36,555 nt of DNA from an uncultured Synergistales bacterium (GCA_905233725.1 CAJOEM010000019.1:1-36555); one strand, 5' to 3'; shown: positions 15,643 through 28,174, counted from the stretch's first letter. A program made the numbers and translations. The notes: generated by a model from the letters alone, not told the origin.

Positions 15643-17403
15643 TTAGAAAAACTTTTTCAAGTCCTCCATATCAATATACGAAGCTCGCTCATGAAGCATC
15701 TTCTCACGAATACTCTGGATACGCTGAATCGCACGAAATTCCTCAAGAATCTTTTTCATACGCTGCCATTTCTCCAGAGGCTCTAAATTCTCAAGTTCGG
15801 AGCTTATCTCGCGCAGAAAATTCTCCCCCTGTGCAATCACGGACAACGCTCCAACTTCACCGGTCAAGAGCCAACGCTGATTCATTTCCGCTGAATCATA
15901 CGTCAGAATCGCTACAGCAAGATCACAAGCTTCGGATTCTCCCAGCAAATCAATCAGGCTCTGAGAATCAAGACTCGTTCGCAATTCGGGAAAATTCCAG
16001 AGTAACGCACAAATTCCGGCTTCAATCTTGTTAATTCGCGAGTAATCCGGCAAGTCTTGAGCTTCGGATTCAGCTTCAACTTTTCCAACTTCAATCTGAG
16101 AATCCTGTTCCTGAATTTCCGGCGTGAATTTGGCTTTGCTGTGTGAAATTTCGCGGAGTTTGTCGTGTAATTCATCGGGCGATACTCCAAGAATTGCGCA
16201 TATTCGCGTGTTATACGGCTCGATTTCCGGGTAGCGCAATCGTGAAAGATTCTCAAGCAGAGATTTCTCAGCGTTTCGGAATTGCCCGGGTGTAGAAAAT
16301 TTTTCGCGAAGAAATTCCAGATGATGCAGAATCAACGGCTGTGAATCCGCGATTAACGTTTCAAAATCTTTGGCTTCGTTTGCGCAGAGAAATTCGTCCG
16401 GATCTTTTCCCTCGGGAATGCTTATAACTCGAACTGCAAGGCCGTGTTCCTGCAAAATATACATGCCGCGAATCGTTGCTTCCTGTCCGGCTAAATCACT
16501 GTCGTAACAAATGTAGCATGTGTCGGAGAATCTTGCGAGTAATTCTGCCTGTTCCGGTGTGAGCGAAGTTCCAAGAGATGCGATTGATTCTTGAAAGCCG
16601 GATTTGTGAAGTCTCAGCGCGTCCATGTAGCCTTCAACAAGAATTGCGCGTGACTTTTTGCGTATTGAATTTCTCGCGTCGTTGAGCAAGTACAGGTTTC
16701 TGCGTTTCGTGTAGATTTGCGATTCCGGACTGTTTATATATTTCGCGCCGTCACCGTCGATTAATCTGCCGCCGAATGCGATGACTCTGCCGGAAATATC
16801 TTTCACAGGAAATATTAATCTGCCTCTGAACCTGTCGTAAATTCCGCCGGATTGATTCTGAATTGCGAGTCCTGCGTCGAGAATCTGCTTCTCAGAAACG
16901 CCGGAGTTCTTTAGGAATCTTGTGAGTGAATCCCAGGAGTTCGGCGAGTAACCAAGTGAGAAATTCCTGAAGTCGTCCTGAGTTAATAATCTGCGTTTTG
17001 CATATTCGCGCGCGATATTTCCCTCGGGATTTTGCAGCGTGTCCGAGAAAAATTTCGCAGCCAGGTTCATCACGTCGTATAAATCTTTCGCATGAGATTT
17101 TTCGTGGCGAGTTTCGGATTCAAGTTCGACACCGGCGCGTTGTGCTAATAATTCCAGAGTTTGCTTGAAGTCCAAGCCCTCGATTTCCATTGTGAACGTG
17201 AAAATATCTCCGCCTCTGTTGCAGCCGAAGCAGTAATAATTCTGACTATCCGGGTAAACGTGAAATGATGGCGTGTCCTCGCGATGAAACGGGCACAAAC
17301 CTGAGAAACTTCTGCCGGATTTTCGCAGGCGAACTCGTTCACCGATTATGTCGAGAATGTCGAGTTTGCTTTTAATCAGTTCCGTAGCATTTTGAGCGCA
17401 AAT
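15643..17403 (-). CDS. dnaG: DNA primase DnaG, apparent ATT start
   Basis: Synthesises RNA primers at the replication fork. The N-terminal CHC2 zinc ribbon is intact (C37, H40, C58, C61 in CPFH...YYCFGC). The catalytic core follows, with FGGRLIDGDGAKYINS, the TOPRIM motif VEGYMDAL (catalytic Glu) and CYDSDLAGQEA (metal Asp). The C-terminal DnaB-interacting part is short and divergent. In-frame ATG, GTG or TTG codons are absent between the promoter region and the conserved domain. ATT at 17403, 10 nt after AGGGGG, puts 15 residues before DILDII, as in E. coli and Bacillus primases; I choose it (586 aa). CTG at 17364 is a weaker alternative. Longer versions run back into the divergent gene. Confidence 0.9.
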   Translation of the reverse strand: MCAQNATELIKSKLDILDIIGERVRLRKSGRSFSGLCPFHREDTPSFHVYPDSQNYYCFGCNRGGDIFTFTMEIEGLDFKQTLELLAQRAGVELESETRHEKSHAKDLYDVMNLAAKFFSDTLQNPEGNIAREYAKRRLLTQDDFRNFSLGYSPNSWDSLTRFLKNSGVSEKQILDAGLAIQNQSGGIYDRFRGRLIFPVKDISGRVIAFGGRLIDGDGAKYINSPESQIYTKRRNLYLLNDARNSIRKKSRAILVEGYMDALRLHKSGFQESIASLGTSLTPEQAELLARFSDTCYICYDSDLAGQEATIRGMYILQEHGLAVRVISIPEGKDPDEFLCANEAKDFETLIADSQPLILHHLEFLREKFSTPGQFRNAEKSLLENLSRLRYPEIEPYNTRICAILGVSPDELHDKLREISHSKAKFTPEIQEQDSQIEVGKVEAESEAQDLPDYSRINKIEAGICALLWNFPELRTSLDSQSLIDLLGESEACDLAVAILTYDSAEMNQRWLLTGEVGALSVIAQGENFLREISSELENLEPLEKWQRMKKILEEFRAIQRIQSIREKMLHERASYIDMEDLKKFF

Positions 17404-17432
17404 TTTTGAGAGACCCCCTTTTTTTCGAAGCG

Positions 17433-17466
17433 TTGATTTTCTATAATCTATAATATTATTATAATC
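17433..17466. promoter_or_regulatory. Divergent promoter region between dnaG and the DUF2993-like gene
   Basis: Overlapping TATAAT boxes occur on both strands (plus at 17442, 17449 and 17460; minus at 17463-17458). They lie about 55 bp before dnaG and 40 bp before the plus-strand gene. No single -35 has ideal spacing, so exact start points are open. Confidence 0.45.
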
Positions 17467-17502
17467 TTGCAGTTTATGAGTGCGACGGAGGAATGATATA
17501 TT

Positions 17503-18252
17503 ATGCGTTTTAAAAGATTTGTGAAATTTTTCGTGAGTGTGTTCTTGTTGCTGGTTTGCGTTGGGGAAGTTCACGCGCGGGACAGTGTTCAGGATTTGCT
17601 GGATTTTTACGTGCGGAAATTTTCGCCTGAGAAAGCTGTCATGATAATTTCTGGTCAACCGGATTCGTCCGGACATTTCAACGATATTTACATGGACTTG
17701 ACCGGTGTGAAAATCGACAAAGTTCGCTTGAACAAGTTGACGTTCAGATTGACGGATGTGCAGTTTAACGCGCCGTCTCAGTGGGCAAATGGGAAAGTTG
17801 ATTGCAAGAGTGCGCTGAAAGTTTACGCGTTGGCAGAAATTTCTGACCGGGACATTAACAAGTCGATTGAGCGAAAAACTTTCGGGGATCGCGATCACTG
17901 GAAGAACGTCTCATTGAAGATTACGCGCAATGGCTTGAGTGGACGCGGCTATTACGTTGCGAGGGCGTTGGGATTGAGTCTGGATGTTTTGCTGGAAATC
18001 GAGAGTGGCTTGAAAATCGTCGGGAATAAGCAATTATGGCTCGATCATCCTCAAGTAAAAGTGAACAGACTTGATTTGCCGGATTATATTACGAAAAAAG
18101 CGTTGTCACAGATTCAGCCGTTGTTGGATTTGCGAAAATTCCCGTTGCCGCTGAGCATTCACAAAGTTGACTTGAGAAATGGCAGCGCGAGAATCATGAC
18201 GAAGATTTTGCCCAAAGAATTCAAGGGAACACGCTACACATATCCGCGATAA
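17503..18252 (+). CDS. Secreted DUF2993 (LmeA-like) protein
   Basis: A signal peptide (MRFKRFVKFFVSVFLLLVCVGEVHA) is followed by about 220 residues of mixed beta structure. The C-terminal part (LEIESGLKIVGNKQLWLDHPQVKVNRL, then PLDLRKFPLPLSIHKVDLRNGSARI in outline) follows the DUF2993 pattern of lipid-binding, BPI/TULIP-like periplasmic proteins such as mycobacterial LmeA. The match is by eye. ATG at 17503 follows GGAGGA. The membrane-protein gene comes 16 bp later. I infer a periplasmic protein handling lipid or envelope material. Confidence 0.6.
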   Translation: MRFKRFVKFFVSVFLLLVCVGEVHARDSVQDLLDFYVRKFSPEKAVMIISGQPDSSGHFNDIYMDLTGVKIDKVRLNKLTFRLTDVQFNAPSQWANGKVDCKSALKVYALAEISDRDINKSIERKTFGDRDHWKNVSLKITRNGLSGRGYYVARALGLSLDVLLEIESGLKIVGNKQLWLDHPQVKVNRLDLPDYITKKALSQIQPLLDLRKFPLPLSIHKVDLRNGSARIMTKILPKEFKGTRYTYPR

Positions 18253-18268
18253 TTTTACATGATTTGAC

Positions 18269-19990
18269 ATGAATAGCTTAGATCGAAATCGTTTTCTATG
18301 CGTTATATTTTCGGCGTTGCTTCAGGGATTGTTGCTTGGGCTTTACGCGTCGGCGCATTCGGGTGCGTTGTTGTGTATGCCGTTGACGATAATTGTTTTA
18401 ATCCCGTTTGTGTTCTGGCTGAGTCAGGAGCATTGGGGGCGGCGTTTGAAATTCTTGTTGACGTGGCTGACAGTTGTGTTATTCGTGCTGTACATGTACA
18501 GATTGTGGTCGCTTTACGTTCCGGAGAGCAGTTTCTATTACGTACCGTCGCAAAAATCGGATCTGATACGAGCGAGCATGGCTGTATTTTTGCTGATCCC
18601 GTTATTTCAGTGTCGAATGGCTTCGTGGAGTTGGGATATTCCGTACGGTGAGATATTTTTCCAGATGTGCAGGAATTTCTTTTTGCTGTTTCAATCCGTG
18701 ATTGTCTTGGCTGTGTTCTGGAGCCTGATGGTTACGGCTGGATTATTATTTGACATTCTGGGATTAACGCACATTCCGTTTATCATGTTCAATCCGTTAG
18801 TTGCGATGCCGTTGTCGAGTTTGGTGATTTCAATTTCGATTTACGTTGCGCTGAGATTCCCTGGAATTGATTCGCTGAGCCGTTGGATATTATCTGTGCT
18901 TGCTTGGTTATTGCCGCCATTTTCGATTCTGTCGCTGGTATTTGTGACGTGTTTGCCGTTTGCCGGATTGAGAATGCTCTGGAGCACGGGGCTTGCGAGT
19001 ACGTTGATGCTGCTGTTGCAATCTGGCACGATAATTCTTGCGAATGCGGCGTGGCTTGACGGTACGAAAATTACGTTCTCGAATAAGTTCGTGAGATTTT
19101 TCGCGGAACTTGCGTTGTTGTTATTGCCGATTTACACGGTGTTGTGCTTGTATTCGATTGGCATTCGTGTGCAGCAATACGGGCTTTCAACGGATAGAGT
19201 GCAGGCGCTATTTCTGGCTGTAGTCGCTGGAATTTGGGGAATTGGTTACGCAGGCAGCGTGATTTTGCGCAAATGGGGTGGTGCAATCGGGCGCGTGAAT
19301 ATGGCGTGTGTTGCGATTTTGGCAGTAATTGTGATTGCGATGAACTCACCGTTGCTTGACCCGTTCAGATTGGCAGCGAATAATCAGTTGTCGCGATTGA
19401 AATCCGGGAAAATTTCGCCGTCAGAATTTGATTATATTTACACGCGATTCAGCCTTGGACGCTACGGGAATAATATTTTGCGCGAATTGTCTGGCCTGGC
19501 GAACGAGAATCATGAAGTGAAGAACGGCATTGATTTTGCTATGTCAGTTTCACCCGAAGAGTACTTGAACTTCGTCGAGAATAATATTCCGCCAATTTCC
19601 AAGCGACGAGAGATTATTAATTCCGCGAAAGTTTTTCCCGAGGGCAGAGTTCTGGATTCAAAAATTGTTGATTGGTTCGTGAAATACTGGGAGGACGAGA
19701 ACTCAATTTTGCGAGGCGTAACGATGTTGGACGAGATTGCGTTCGCGTATATTGACGTTTCGTTTGAGAATCGTGAGAATCGCGGCTCGAATGCGAGTGA
19801 ATTAATTCTGCTCATGAATGATGGCGGCGTAGTTTACGACACGAGTGATAACACCCCGAATGAAATTGGATTCTTCAACGGAAAATTTGACCCGAGAAAT
19901 TTGCGTGAATCTGATTTAGGCGTGATGAATCCAGTGGTGAAGGACTTAAGTGTGAATAATACCCGCGTTCAGATTGAGCTGCTAAGGTGA
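18269..19990 (+). CDS. DUF4153-like polytopic membrane protein
   Basis: The first 370 residues hold about ten hydrophobic membrane segments. The remaining 200 are soluble. The joining stretch, KSGKISPSEFDYIYTRFSLGRYGNNILREL, matches the characteristic end of DUF4153 proteins (F-Y/R-LGRYG), whose biochemical role is unknown. The 573 residues match the family size. ATG at 18269 lacks a visible ribosome site and lies 16 bp after the preceding stop, so it may be translated by coupling to the DUF2993-like gene. No terminator is obvious after it, only a weak AAGG/CCTT hairpin before TTTTT at 19988-20015. Confidence 0.7.
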   Translation: MNSLDRNRFLCVIFSALLQGLLLGLYASAHSGALLCMPLTIIVLIPFVFWLSQEHWGRRLKFLLTWLTVVLFVLYMYRLWSLYVPESSFYYVPSQKSDLIRASMAVFLLIPLFQCRMASWSWDIPYGEIFFQMCRNFFLLFQSVIVLAVFWSLMVTAGLLFDILGLTHIPFIMFNPLVAMPLSSLVISISIYVALRFPGIDSLSRWILSVLAWLLPPFSILSLVFVTCLPFAGLRMLWSTGLASTLMLLLQSGTIILANAAWLDGTKITFSNKFVRFFAELALLLLPIYTVLCLYSIGIRVQQYGLSTDRVQALFLAVVAGIWGIGYAGSVILRKWGGAIGRVNMACVAILAVIVIAMNSPLLDPFRLAANNQLSRLKSGKISPSEFDYIYTRFSLGRYGNNILRELSGLANENHEVKNGIDFAMSVSPEEYLNFVENNIPPISKRREIINSAKVFPEGRVLDSKIVDWFVKYWEDENSILRGVTMLDEIAFAYIDVSFENRENRGSNASELILLMNDGGVVYDTSDNTPNEIGFFNGKFDPRNLRESDLGVMNPVVKDLSVNNTRVQIELLR

Positions 19991-20049
19991 TGAATACGTG
20001 CTTGCCTTTTTGGGAGTTTCAAGTAAAATTTATGAGCGTAGTGTTTATT

Positions 20050-20078
20050 TTGGAAGCAATATTTTAATCAGACATAAT
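20050..20078 (+). promoter_or_regulatory. Promoter of the LysM/M23-pyrG-LPS transport run
   Basis: TTGGAA (20050-20055) and CATAAT (20073-20078) are 17 bp apart, about 50 bp before the TTG start of the murein hydrolase. It is the only good promoter I see ahead of the six tightly packed plus-strand genes ending with the lptD-like gene. Confidence 0.6.
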
Positions 20079-20129
20079 AATTTTTGTATATAAATTACTC
20101 GGCGAACCGAGATCGGGAGGAGTGTCTTT

Positions 20130-23454
<3,325 letters not shown>

Positions 23455-23462
23455 TGTAATTC

Positions 23463-24659
23463 ATGAGGACGTTGAGAAATTTTTTTGCGATAGTGCTGAT
23501 ATTTGTGAGTTGTGCGAGTTACGCTTCGGAGGCGGTTCCTGATCCTGATCCGAACTTGACATACGATGGCTCGTCGAATCAAATGATGGCACGAATCGAG
23601 GAAATAATTTACGGAAATGCTATGAGCGGCGGATTGATCGAAAGACTGGGTAAAGCTGAAGAGGATTTGTTCGGCAGAAGCTTGCCCGGCACGATTGCTG
23701 AGAGACACGCTGCGATTCTGAATTTTCTCGAGAACGGAACTGAAGATCAGCCGTCGATGTTATTCAAGCTCGGTGTGGCTGAATGGGTCGTTGATAAAAA
23801 GATCGCCGCATCAGAAGCAGTAACGCGCAGACTTGAGAAATTAGAGCTGAATCTGACAAATTCGTCGCGTCAGGGAAACCCGATTGTTATGCGTGTTGAG
23901 AGTTTGTTAGCTACGTTGTTAATGGATCCGGTTACGATTCGCAACGTAGTTTTGCCCAAAGATACGCCGATGAAATTCAGGTTCATGGACGAGTTGAGCC
24001 CTGCAATTTCGAAAGCCGGTGATCGCGTCAGGCTTGAATTGACGAATGACTTGATCGTTGACCAGTGTCTTGTTGCGCCCGCTGGATCGTTGCTCTTGAC
24101 GGAAGTTCGCGAGGTCAAGAAACCCAGAATGTTCGGAATACCTGGCGAGGTCAGATTGAGTTTCGTCGGATTAAGCCCGCTTGGTCCACAGAAGCCGCCG
24201 GTTATGGTTGGCAGTGTCTCTCAGAAAGCTATTGCTGATGCACGCAGAGTTGGCGATCGTGGTGAAGGTGGAGCGATTGGTGCTGGTGCTACGAGTATTG
24301 CTGGAGCTGCGTTACTCGGACCAGCCGGACTTGTCGGAGGATTTTTTATTCGAGGAAATTCGATCAAGATTGCTGCAGGTTCAGTCACGTTTGTTCAGAC
24401 AGCTTCGGACACGACTGTTTCAGCATTCCCAATTCCGCCAAGTTTACAGGAGACGATCCCATCAGATGCAACGCGCATTCAAAGTACGTCTTCTCAGCAG
24501 CAGACCCAGACTCAGACGAATTATGACCCAAATAGAGATACGATTATAAAGGGCGATGTTTTCAACAAGAACGCTTACGGAGCGACGACGTATTACCAGA
24601 ATCAGCCGAGTAGTTCAGGAGGAGATTTTGAGTTGCCACCCGAACAGCAGGTCAGGTAA
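23463..24659 (+). CDS. Exported protein of unknown function with glycine-rich segment
   Basis: No family recognised. A signal peptide (MRTLRNFFAIVLIFVSCASYA) precedes helical repeats with similar ELLFGRSL-type units (about 40-130), for instance MMARIEEIIYG and LIERLGKAEEDLFG. A beta-rich domain (about 160-250) contains VRLELTNDLIVDQCLVAPAGS, reminiscent of the pseudo-barrel parts of secretion-channel proteins. A Gly/Ala-rich stretch (GAIGAGATSIAGAALLGPAGLVGG) could be a membrane-interacting glycine zipper. The tail is Gln/Thr/Pro-rich and disordered. GGGGG lies 11 nt before ATG, 8 bp after pyrG. It overlaps the next gene by 32 bp. The context suggests an envelope role. Confidence 0.6.
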   Translation: MRTLRNFFAIVLIFVSCASYASEAVPDPDPNLTYDGSSNQMMARIEEIIYGNAMSGGLIERLGKAEEDLFGRSLPGTIAERHAAILNFLENGTEDQPSMLFKLGVAEWVVDKKIAASEAVTRRLEKLELNLTNSSRQGNPIVMRVESLLATLLMDPVTIRNVVLPKDTPMKFRFMDELSPAISKAGDRVRLELTNDLIVDQCLVAPAGSLLLTEVREVKKPRMFGIPGEVRLSFVGLSPLGPQKPPVMVGSVSQKAIADARRVGDRGEGGAIGAGATSIAGAALLGPAGLVGGFFIRGNSIKIAAGSVTFVQTASDTTVSAFPIPPSLQETIPSDATRIQSTSSQQQTQTQTNYDPNRDTIIKGDVFNKNAYGATTYYQNQPSSSGGDFELPPEQQVR

Positions 24660-25773
24660 TCTAGCGTTAATAATACTTGCGATAATATTCAGTCTTGCGT
24701 CGAGTGCAATGGCTGTTGATTCTTCAGGTTCTGATAATTTCAACGAGACTGTCAGGATTCTGGAGCGATGGACGGCTGCTCACTGGGGGCAAGATTGTTT
24801 CGTGTGGGTTGTGCATTATCCGAGGGATTTGATTGAGCCTTGGGTAAATGCTGAGGCTGCGAGATCTGGCATGAGTGAGACTGAGCGCGAGAATTATCGC
24901 CGGAAGTTTATCGCGGATTTGCAGCTTGATGATTCGGACACGTTTCTTGTGAGTGTGTACTCGTTCGGGGCTAGACCCGTGCATTTGTCGCCGGTTGATG
25001 AGAATATTTGCCTGCTGACATCGAATGGCACGCGTGTGAAGCCGTCAAGATATGATTCAAGTTTGGAATACGCGTCGAACGGAGTTGTGCAGGGACTTGT
25101 GTTTTTTCCGAAGCAATCGAACAAGAATTTCTCAATCGCGTTGAAAGGCATGTCAAGTCATGAGCGAATTTTCTCGTTTGATCCGCCCGAATACGTTCCG
25201 CCGCCGAAACAGGAAGCTCCTGAAGTTGTCGTCGTGAATATTCCCAAGAAGAAGCAAGAGCCTCGTAAACCAGCACCGCCTCCACCTCCACCGCCGCCAG
25301 TGATTCCAGCACGCCCGATTACGCCGATATTTCAGGAAGATTCGCGTGACATGGCTGAATTTGTCAGCTCGTTGAAAAGCAGGGATAATTCGAGTTCAAG
25401 TCCTGAGTCAAAGCCAGAGCCTGCGAAAACCAGTCGAGTTACACGAACGCAAACTGATAATGATAACTCGTATGTCAGCCGTGAGAATGTTCTGCGGAAA
25501 TTTCTGGAGCTTTGGGTGAATAATAATTCGATTGAGATGTATGAGATGTTGTCGGAAAGTTCGAAGCGATTGATTTCTCGGGAGAATTTCGCGAAAGAAG
25601 TCTCGAAAGCTTCGGATTTCAAATCTGGCTTGAAGGGCGAGTACAAGATTGAATGGCTTGGAAATGAACGCGCGAAAGTTACGGTGGAACGCAGAATGTT
25701 GATGTTCAGGTCTCTTGTAACACGAACTCTCACGTTGACGCGAGAATCTTCAGCTTGGAAAATTATTTGGTGA
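24628..25773 (+). CDS. Exported protein with Pro-rich linker and NTF2-like C-terminal domain
   Basis: I start at TTG 24628, just after AGGAGGAG and inside the 3' end of the preceding gene; it yields a signal peptide (LALIILAIIFSLASSAMA). The N-terminal domain (about 30-190) is soluble and of unknown family, with EPWVNAEAARSGMSE and FLVSVYSFGARPVHLSP. A proline-rich spacer (eight Pro in a row near residue 230) separates it from a Ser/Glu-rich linker. The last 100 residues (VLRKFLELWVNNNSIEMYEMLSES...AWKIIW) resemble NTF2-like/DUF4878-type domains. An upstream ATG at 24556 is in frame but adds residues unlike a signal peptide. It precedes lptC by 3 bp, so an LPS-transport or envelope role is inferred. 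Confidence 0.6.
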   Translation: MSCHPNSRSGNLALIILAIIFSLASSAMAVDSSGSDNFNETVRILERWTAAHWGQDCFVWVVHYPRDLIEPWVNAEAARSGMSETERENYRRKFIADLQLDDSDTFLVSVYSFGARPVHLSPVDENICLLTSNGTRVKPSRYDSSLEYASNGVVQGLVFFPKQSNKNFSIALKGMSSHERIFSFDPPEYVPPPKQEAPEVVVVNIPKKKQEPRKPAPPPPPPPPVIPARPITPIFQEDSRDMAEFVSSLKSRDNSSSSPESKPEPAKTSRVTRTQTDNDNSYVSRENVLRKFLELWVNNNSIEMYEMLSESSKRLISRENFAKEVSKASDFKSGLKGEYKIEWLGNERAKVTVERRMLMFRSLVTRTLTLTRESSAWKIIW

Positions 25774-25776
25774 ATC

Positions 25777-26358
25777 ATGAAGTTAAAGTCGCTATTTTCG
25801 ATTAAAAAATTGTTATTATGCGTGGTATTTCTGGCACTGGTTGCGCTTGTGAATTTTGCGATGCGTGATATGGAGCTTGATGTTGATTTGCTGCGTGAAA
25901 GTCTGATGGCTTCACCCGGAATCTCGATTGAGAATATTCACATGAAACGCGAAATTTCCGGTGACTTGTGGCAGCTTCAGATTCCGTTATTGTCTCGTGA
26001 GGAAGACATGATTGTTGCGAGATCGCTCGACGTGAATCGCACTGTGGGAAATCTTGACGAGAACGCGCCGGGTCAATGGTATTTTTTCTGTCGAGAGGCG
26101 CATTATTATCACGCACAAAATTTTGCGCAGGCTAAGGGACTTCTGGGCACGATTGAATCTGGTACGAAGATATTTAATCTCGAAAGCCCGTTGTTAGAGT
26201 GGCGCGAATCGGATAATAATCTTGTATTTCCTGAGGGATTGAGCTTTTACGATGAAGAATTTTTCCTGAGGACGAAATCTGCGAGTATGGATTTGTCCGG
26301 GCTTGTAATTTTGGATAAGGGGGTCGAGATTCAATGGCAAAAACCGTTAGATATGTAG
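25777..26358 (+). CDS. lptC: LptC-like LPS export protein
   Basis: A 193-aa single-pass inner-membrane protein: a basic start, a membrane anchor (about 11-29) and a periplasmic beta-rich domain. LptC bridges the LptBFG transporter to the periplasmic Lpt bridge. The call rests on topology, length and position directly before the lptD-like gene, because LptC sequences are weakly conserved; I see no decisive motif. ATG at 25777 is 3 bp after the preceding stop. It overlaps lptD by 25 bp, so the two are coupled. Confidence 0.55.
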   Translation: MKLKSLFSIKKLLLCVVFLALVALVNFAMRDMELDVDLLRESLMASPGISIENIHMKREISGDLWQLQIPLLSREEDMIVARSLDVNRTVGNLDENAPGQWYFFCREAHYYHAQNFAQAKGLLGTIESGTKIFNLESPLLEWRESDNNLVFPEGLSFYDEEFFLRTKSASMDLSGLVILDKGVEIQWQKPLDM

Positions 26359-28124
26359 TAATTGCGTTTATGATAATTTTCGCTGGGTCGTGCGTGTTTG
26401 CTCAGGATGCCGAAATTCTTGAGGACGAAGCACAAGCTGAATTTGACGAGTTGACTTCTCAGCCTCAGGCGGAAGACGTATCTGAATTTCAAGCGGCTCA
26501 CGATGACGATGAAGTCTTGGAATTTCAGGCGGATTTCACGGGAGCTGACAGGGAAGAACAAGTGATTTTGCAGGCGGATCGCGTTTCGTTCAATGATGAG
26601 ACGGGAAATGCTGTTGCTCAAGGTGACGCGGAATTGATTTACAAAGGCACGAAAATCGAAGCTGAGCAGATCGAATACAACGCGGACACTCAGAAAATCG
26701 AAGCGCTGTCTTTGCCGGATAAGCAGGTCAAAATCAGTTATGCTGACAAAGTTCTGACGGGCGACAAGCTGAATTATGACTTGAACTCTCGCGAGGGCGT
26801 TCTGACTGGCGCAAAAACGCAAATCGGAGTTGAGAACGGCGGAGTTGTGTACGTTTACGGTGGCGAGATAAACGTGATTCCGTGGGAGCAGGCGAAAAGC
26901 ATGGGTCTTGTGAACGGTTCTCCTGAAGAGTATGTAGTTCAGTGGAAAAATGTTATCATGACTACTTGTGCACTCGATCACGCGCACTACAGGCTCGAAA
27001 CTAAGAAAATTATTTTCATACCGGGCAAGCGAGTTGTTGCGAAACGTCCGAAAATTTACTTGGGCAATACGTACTTGCTAACGTCTCCGATGGATTATGT
27101 TGTTGAGTTAAAGCGTCAAACGGTGAGATATTCGTTCCTGCCGTATATCCAGAAAACAGAAGTTCGCGGCACAGGCGGTGGATTAACCGGGACTGTTGGC
27201 TGGGCGACTGGGCAATTATCGCTGGGATTCTCTTACGGCGGCAAATCCGGGCTCGAATGGCTGCTTGAACTTGAACAGGAATTGAACGACAGATTTACGT
27301 TTATATTGGGTGTCGAATATTCCTGGGACGATCTTTGGGACGAGCGTCAATGGCGACCGTACGCGACGCTGAAATATCAGGACAGAGGCTGGAAAGTTGC
27401 GTTGAACTGGCGCAAGAACGAATATTTTTCCGAGCAGAAGGACACGACGCATAAATACAAAGGCAGACTGGACCGCAGACCCGAAATAGTCGTGAATTCC
27501 CCGTGGTTCAGGTCATCGAAATATTCTTGGCTAATGATTACGGCTGCATACGGAATTTACAAAGAGCAAGTCTACGGCTTTGGCGACAGAGATTCGATTG
27601 CGAGATACGGCGTAGGTTTTCACAGTTATTTTGAATATCCGTGGGGCAATACTGAAATATTCTCGGATTCGACAGGCAATGCCTGGTTCTACGAGGGCGG
27701 CGATGATCAGGAAACGTTGCGGAGTTTTACGGGCTTGCGCTATAAAATCGGCGATGTTGAACTGGGAACAGCTTACGAACGGCGTTACACTTGGGGCGAG
27801 AGTCCGATGTACTGGGACGCTTACAGAGAGCGCGAACGCATTCACCAGAAAATCAGGTTTCACGTTGGAGGCGAAATTTACGCGGCAATTCGTGGCAGCT
27901 ATGATTTGAAAGAGTCTATGGCGGACGAGATTATTTACAGCCTTCAATGGGTGACGGATTGCATGACGTGGGATTTACACTACACGAATGACAGGACATC
28001 TGAGAAAGACGACAGCATTGGATTAGCAATTTCGTTGAACGCATATCCTGATTCTCCAGCATCGTTCGGACAGAAGCGTCAGACAGATCCGTTTTTGCCG
28101 CCGAAAGATTTGCCCAAGAAATGA
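26334..28124 (+). CDS. lptD: LptD-like LPS-assembly outer-membrane protein
   Basis: Signal peptide (ending CVFA-QDAE), an acidic linker, then an OstA/LptA-like beta-jellyroll (about 80-175: VILQADRVSFNDETGNAVAQGDAELIYKGTKI) and a C-terminal barrel of about 390 residues rich in aromatic strands. The stretch TTCALDHAHYRLETKKIIFIPGKRVVAKRPKIYLGNTYLL matches the LptD region that follows the jellyroll. At 596 aa it is shorter than E. coli LptD (784), with a smaller barrel region. It ends with Pro/Lys residues, not the aromatic terminus usual for barrels. GGGGG lies 10 nt before the ATG, inside lptC. It completes a run of LPS-transport genes; lptA, lptB and lptE are not in the window. Confidence 0.72.
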   Translation: MAKTVRYVVIAFMIIFAGSCVFAQDAEILEDEAQAEFDELTSQPQAEDVSEFQAAHDDDEVLEFQADFTGADREEQVILQADRVSFNDETGNAVAQGDAELIYKGTKIEAEQIEYNADTQKIEALSLPDKQVKISYADKVLTGDKLNYDLNSREGVLTGAKTQIGVENGGVVYVYGGEINVIPWEQAKSMGLVNGSPEEYVVQWKNVIMTTCALDHAHYRLETKKIIFIPGKRVVAKRPKIYLGNTYLLTSPMDYVVELKRQTVRYSFLPYIQKTEVRGTGGGLTGTVGWATGQLSLGFSYGGKSGLEWLLELEQELNDRFTFILGVEYSWDDLWDERQWRPYATLKYQDRGWKVALNWRKNEYFSEQKDTTHKYKGRLDRRPEIVVNSPWFRSSKYSWLMITAAYGIYKEQVYGFGDRDSIARYGVGFHSYFEYPWGNTEIFSDSTGNAWFYEGGDDQETLRSFTGLRYKIGDVELGTAYERRYTWGESPMYWDAYRERERIHQKIRFHVGGEIYAAIRGSYDLKESMADEIIYSLQWVTDCMTWDLHYTNDRTSEKDDSIGLAISLNAYPDSPASFGQKRQTDPFLPPKDLPKK

Positions 28125-28174
28125 TTTTTTCACAAGAATTGCAAATTTTTCACACAAGAATCCCAAATCGTAAT

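Noticed and set aside
17404-17898. N-terminal extension of dnaG to ATG 17898
   Set aside because: It runs antisense through the promoter region and into the DUF2993-like gene; no primase starts with such a region.
19988-20015. Terminator after the DUF4153 gene
   Set aside because: Only a 4-bp AAGG/CCTT stem precedes the T run; too weak to call.
28131-28162. Direct repeat TTTTTCACA-AAGAAT before the aminotransferase
   Set aside because: Two short imperfect copies in T-rich sequence; not enough to claim a binding site.
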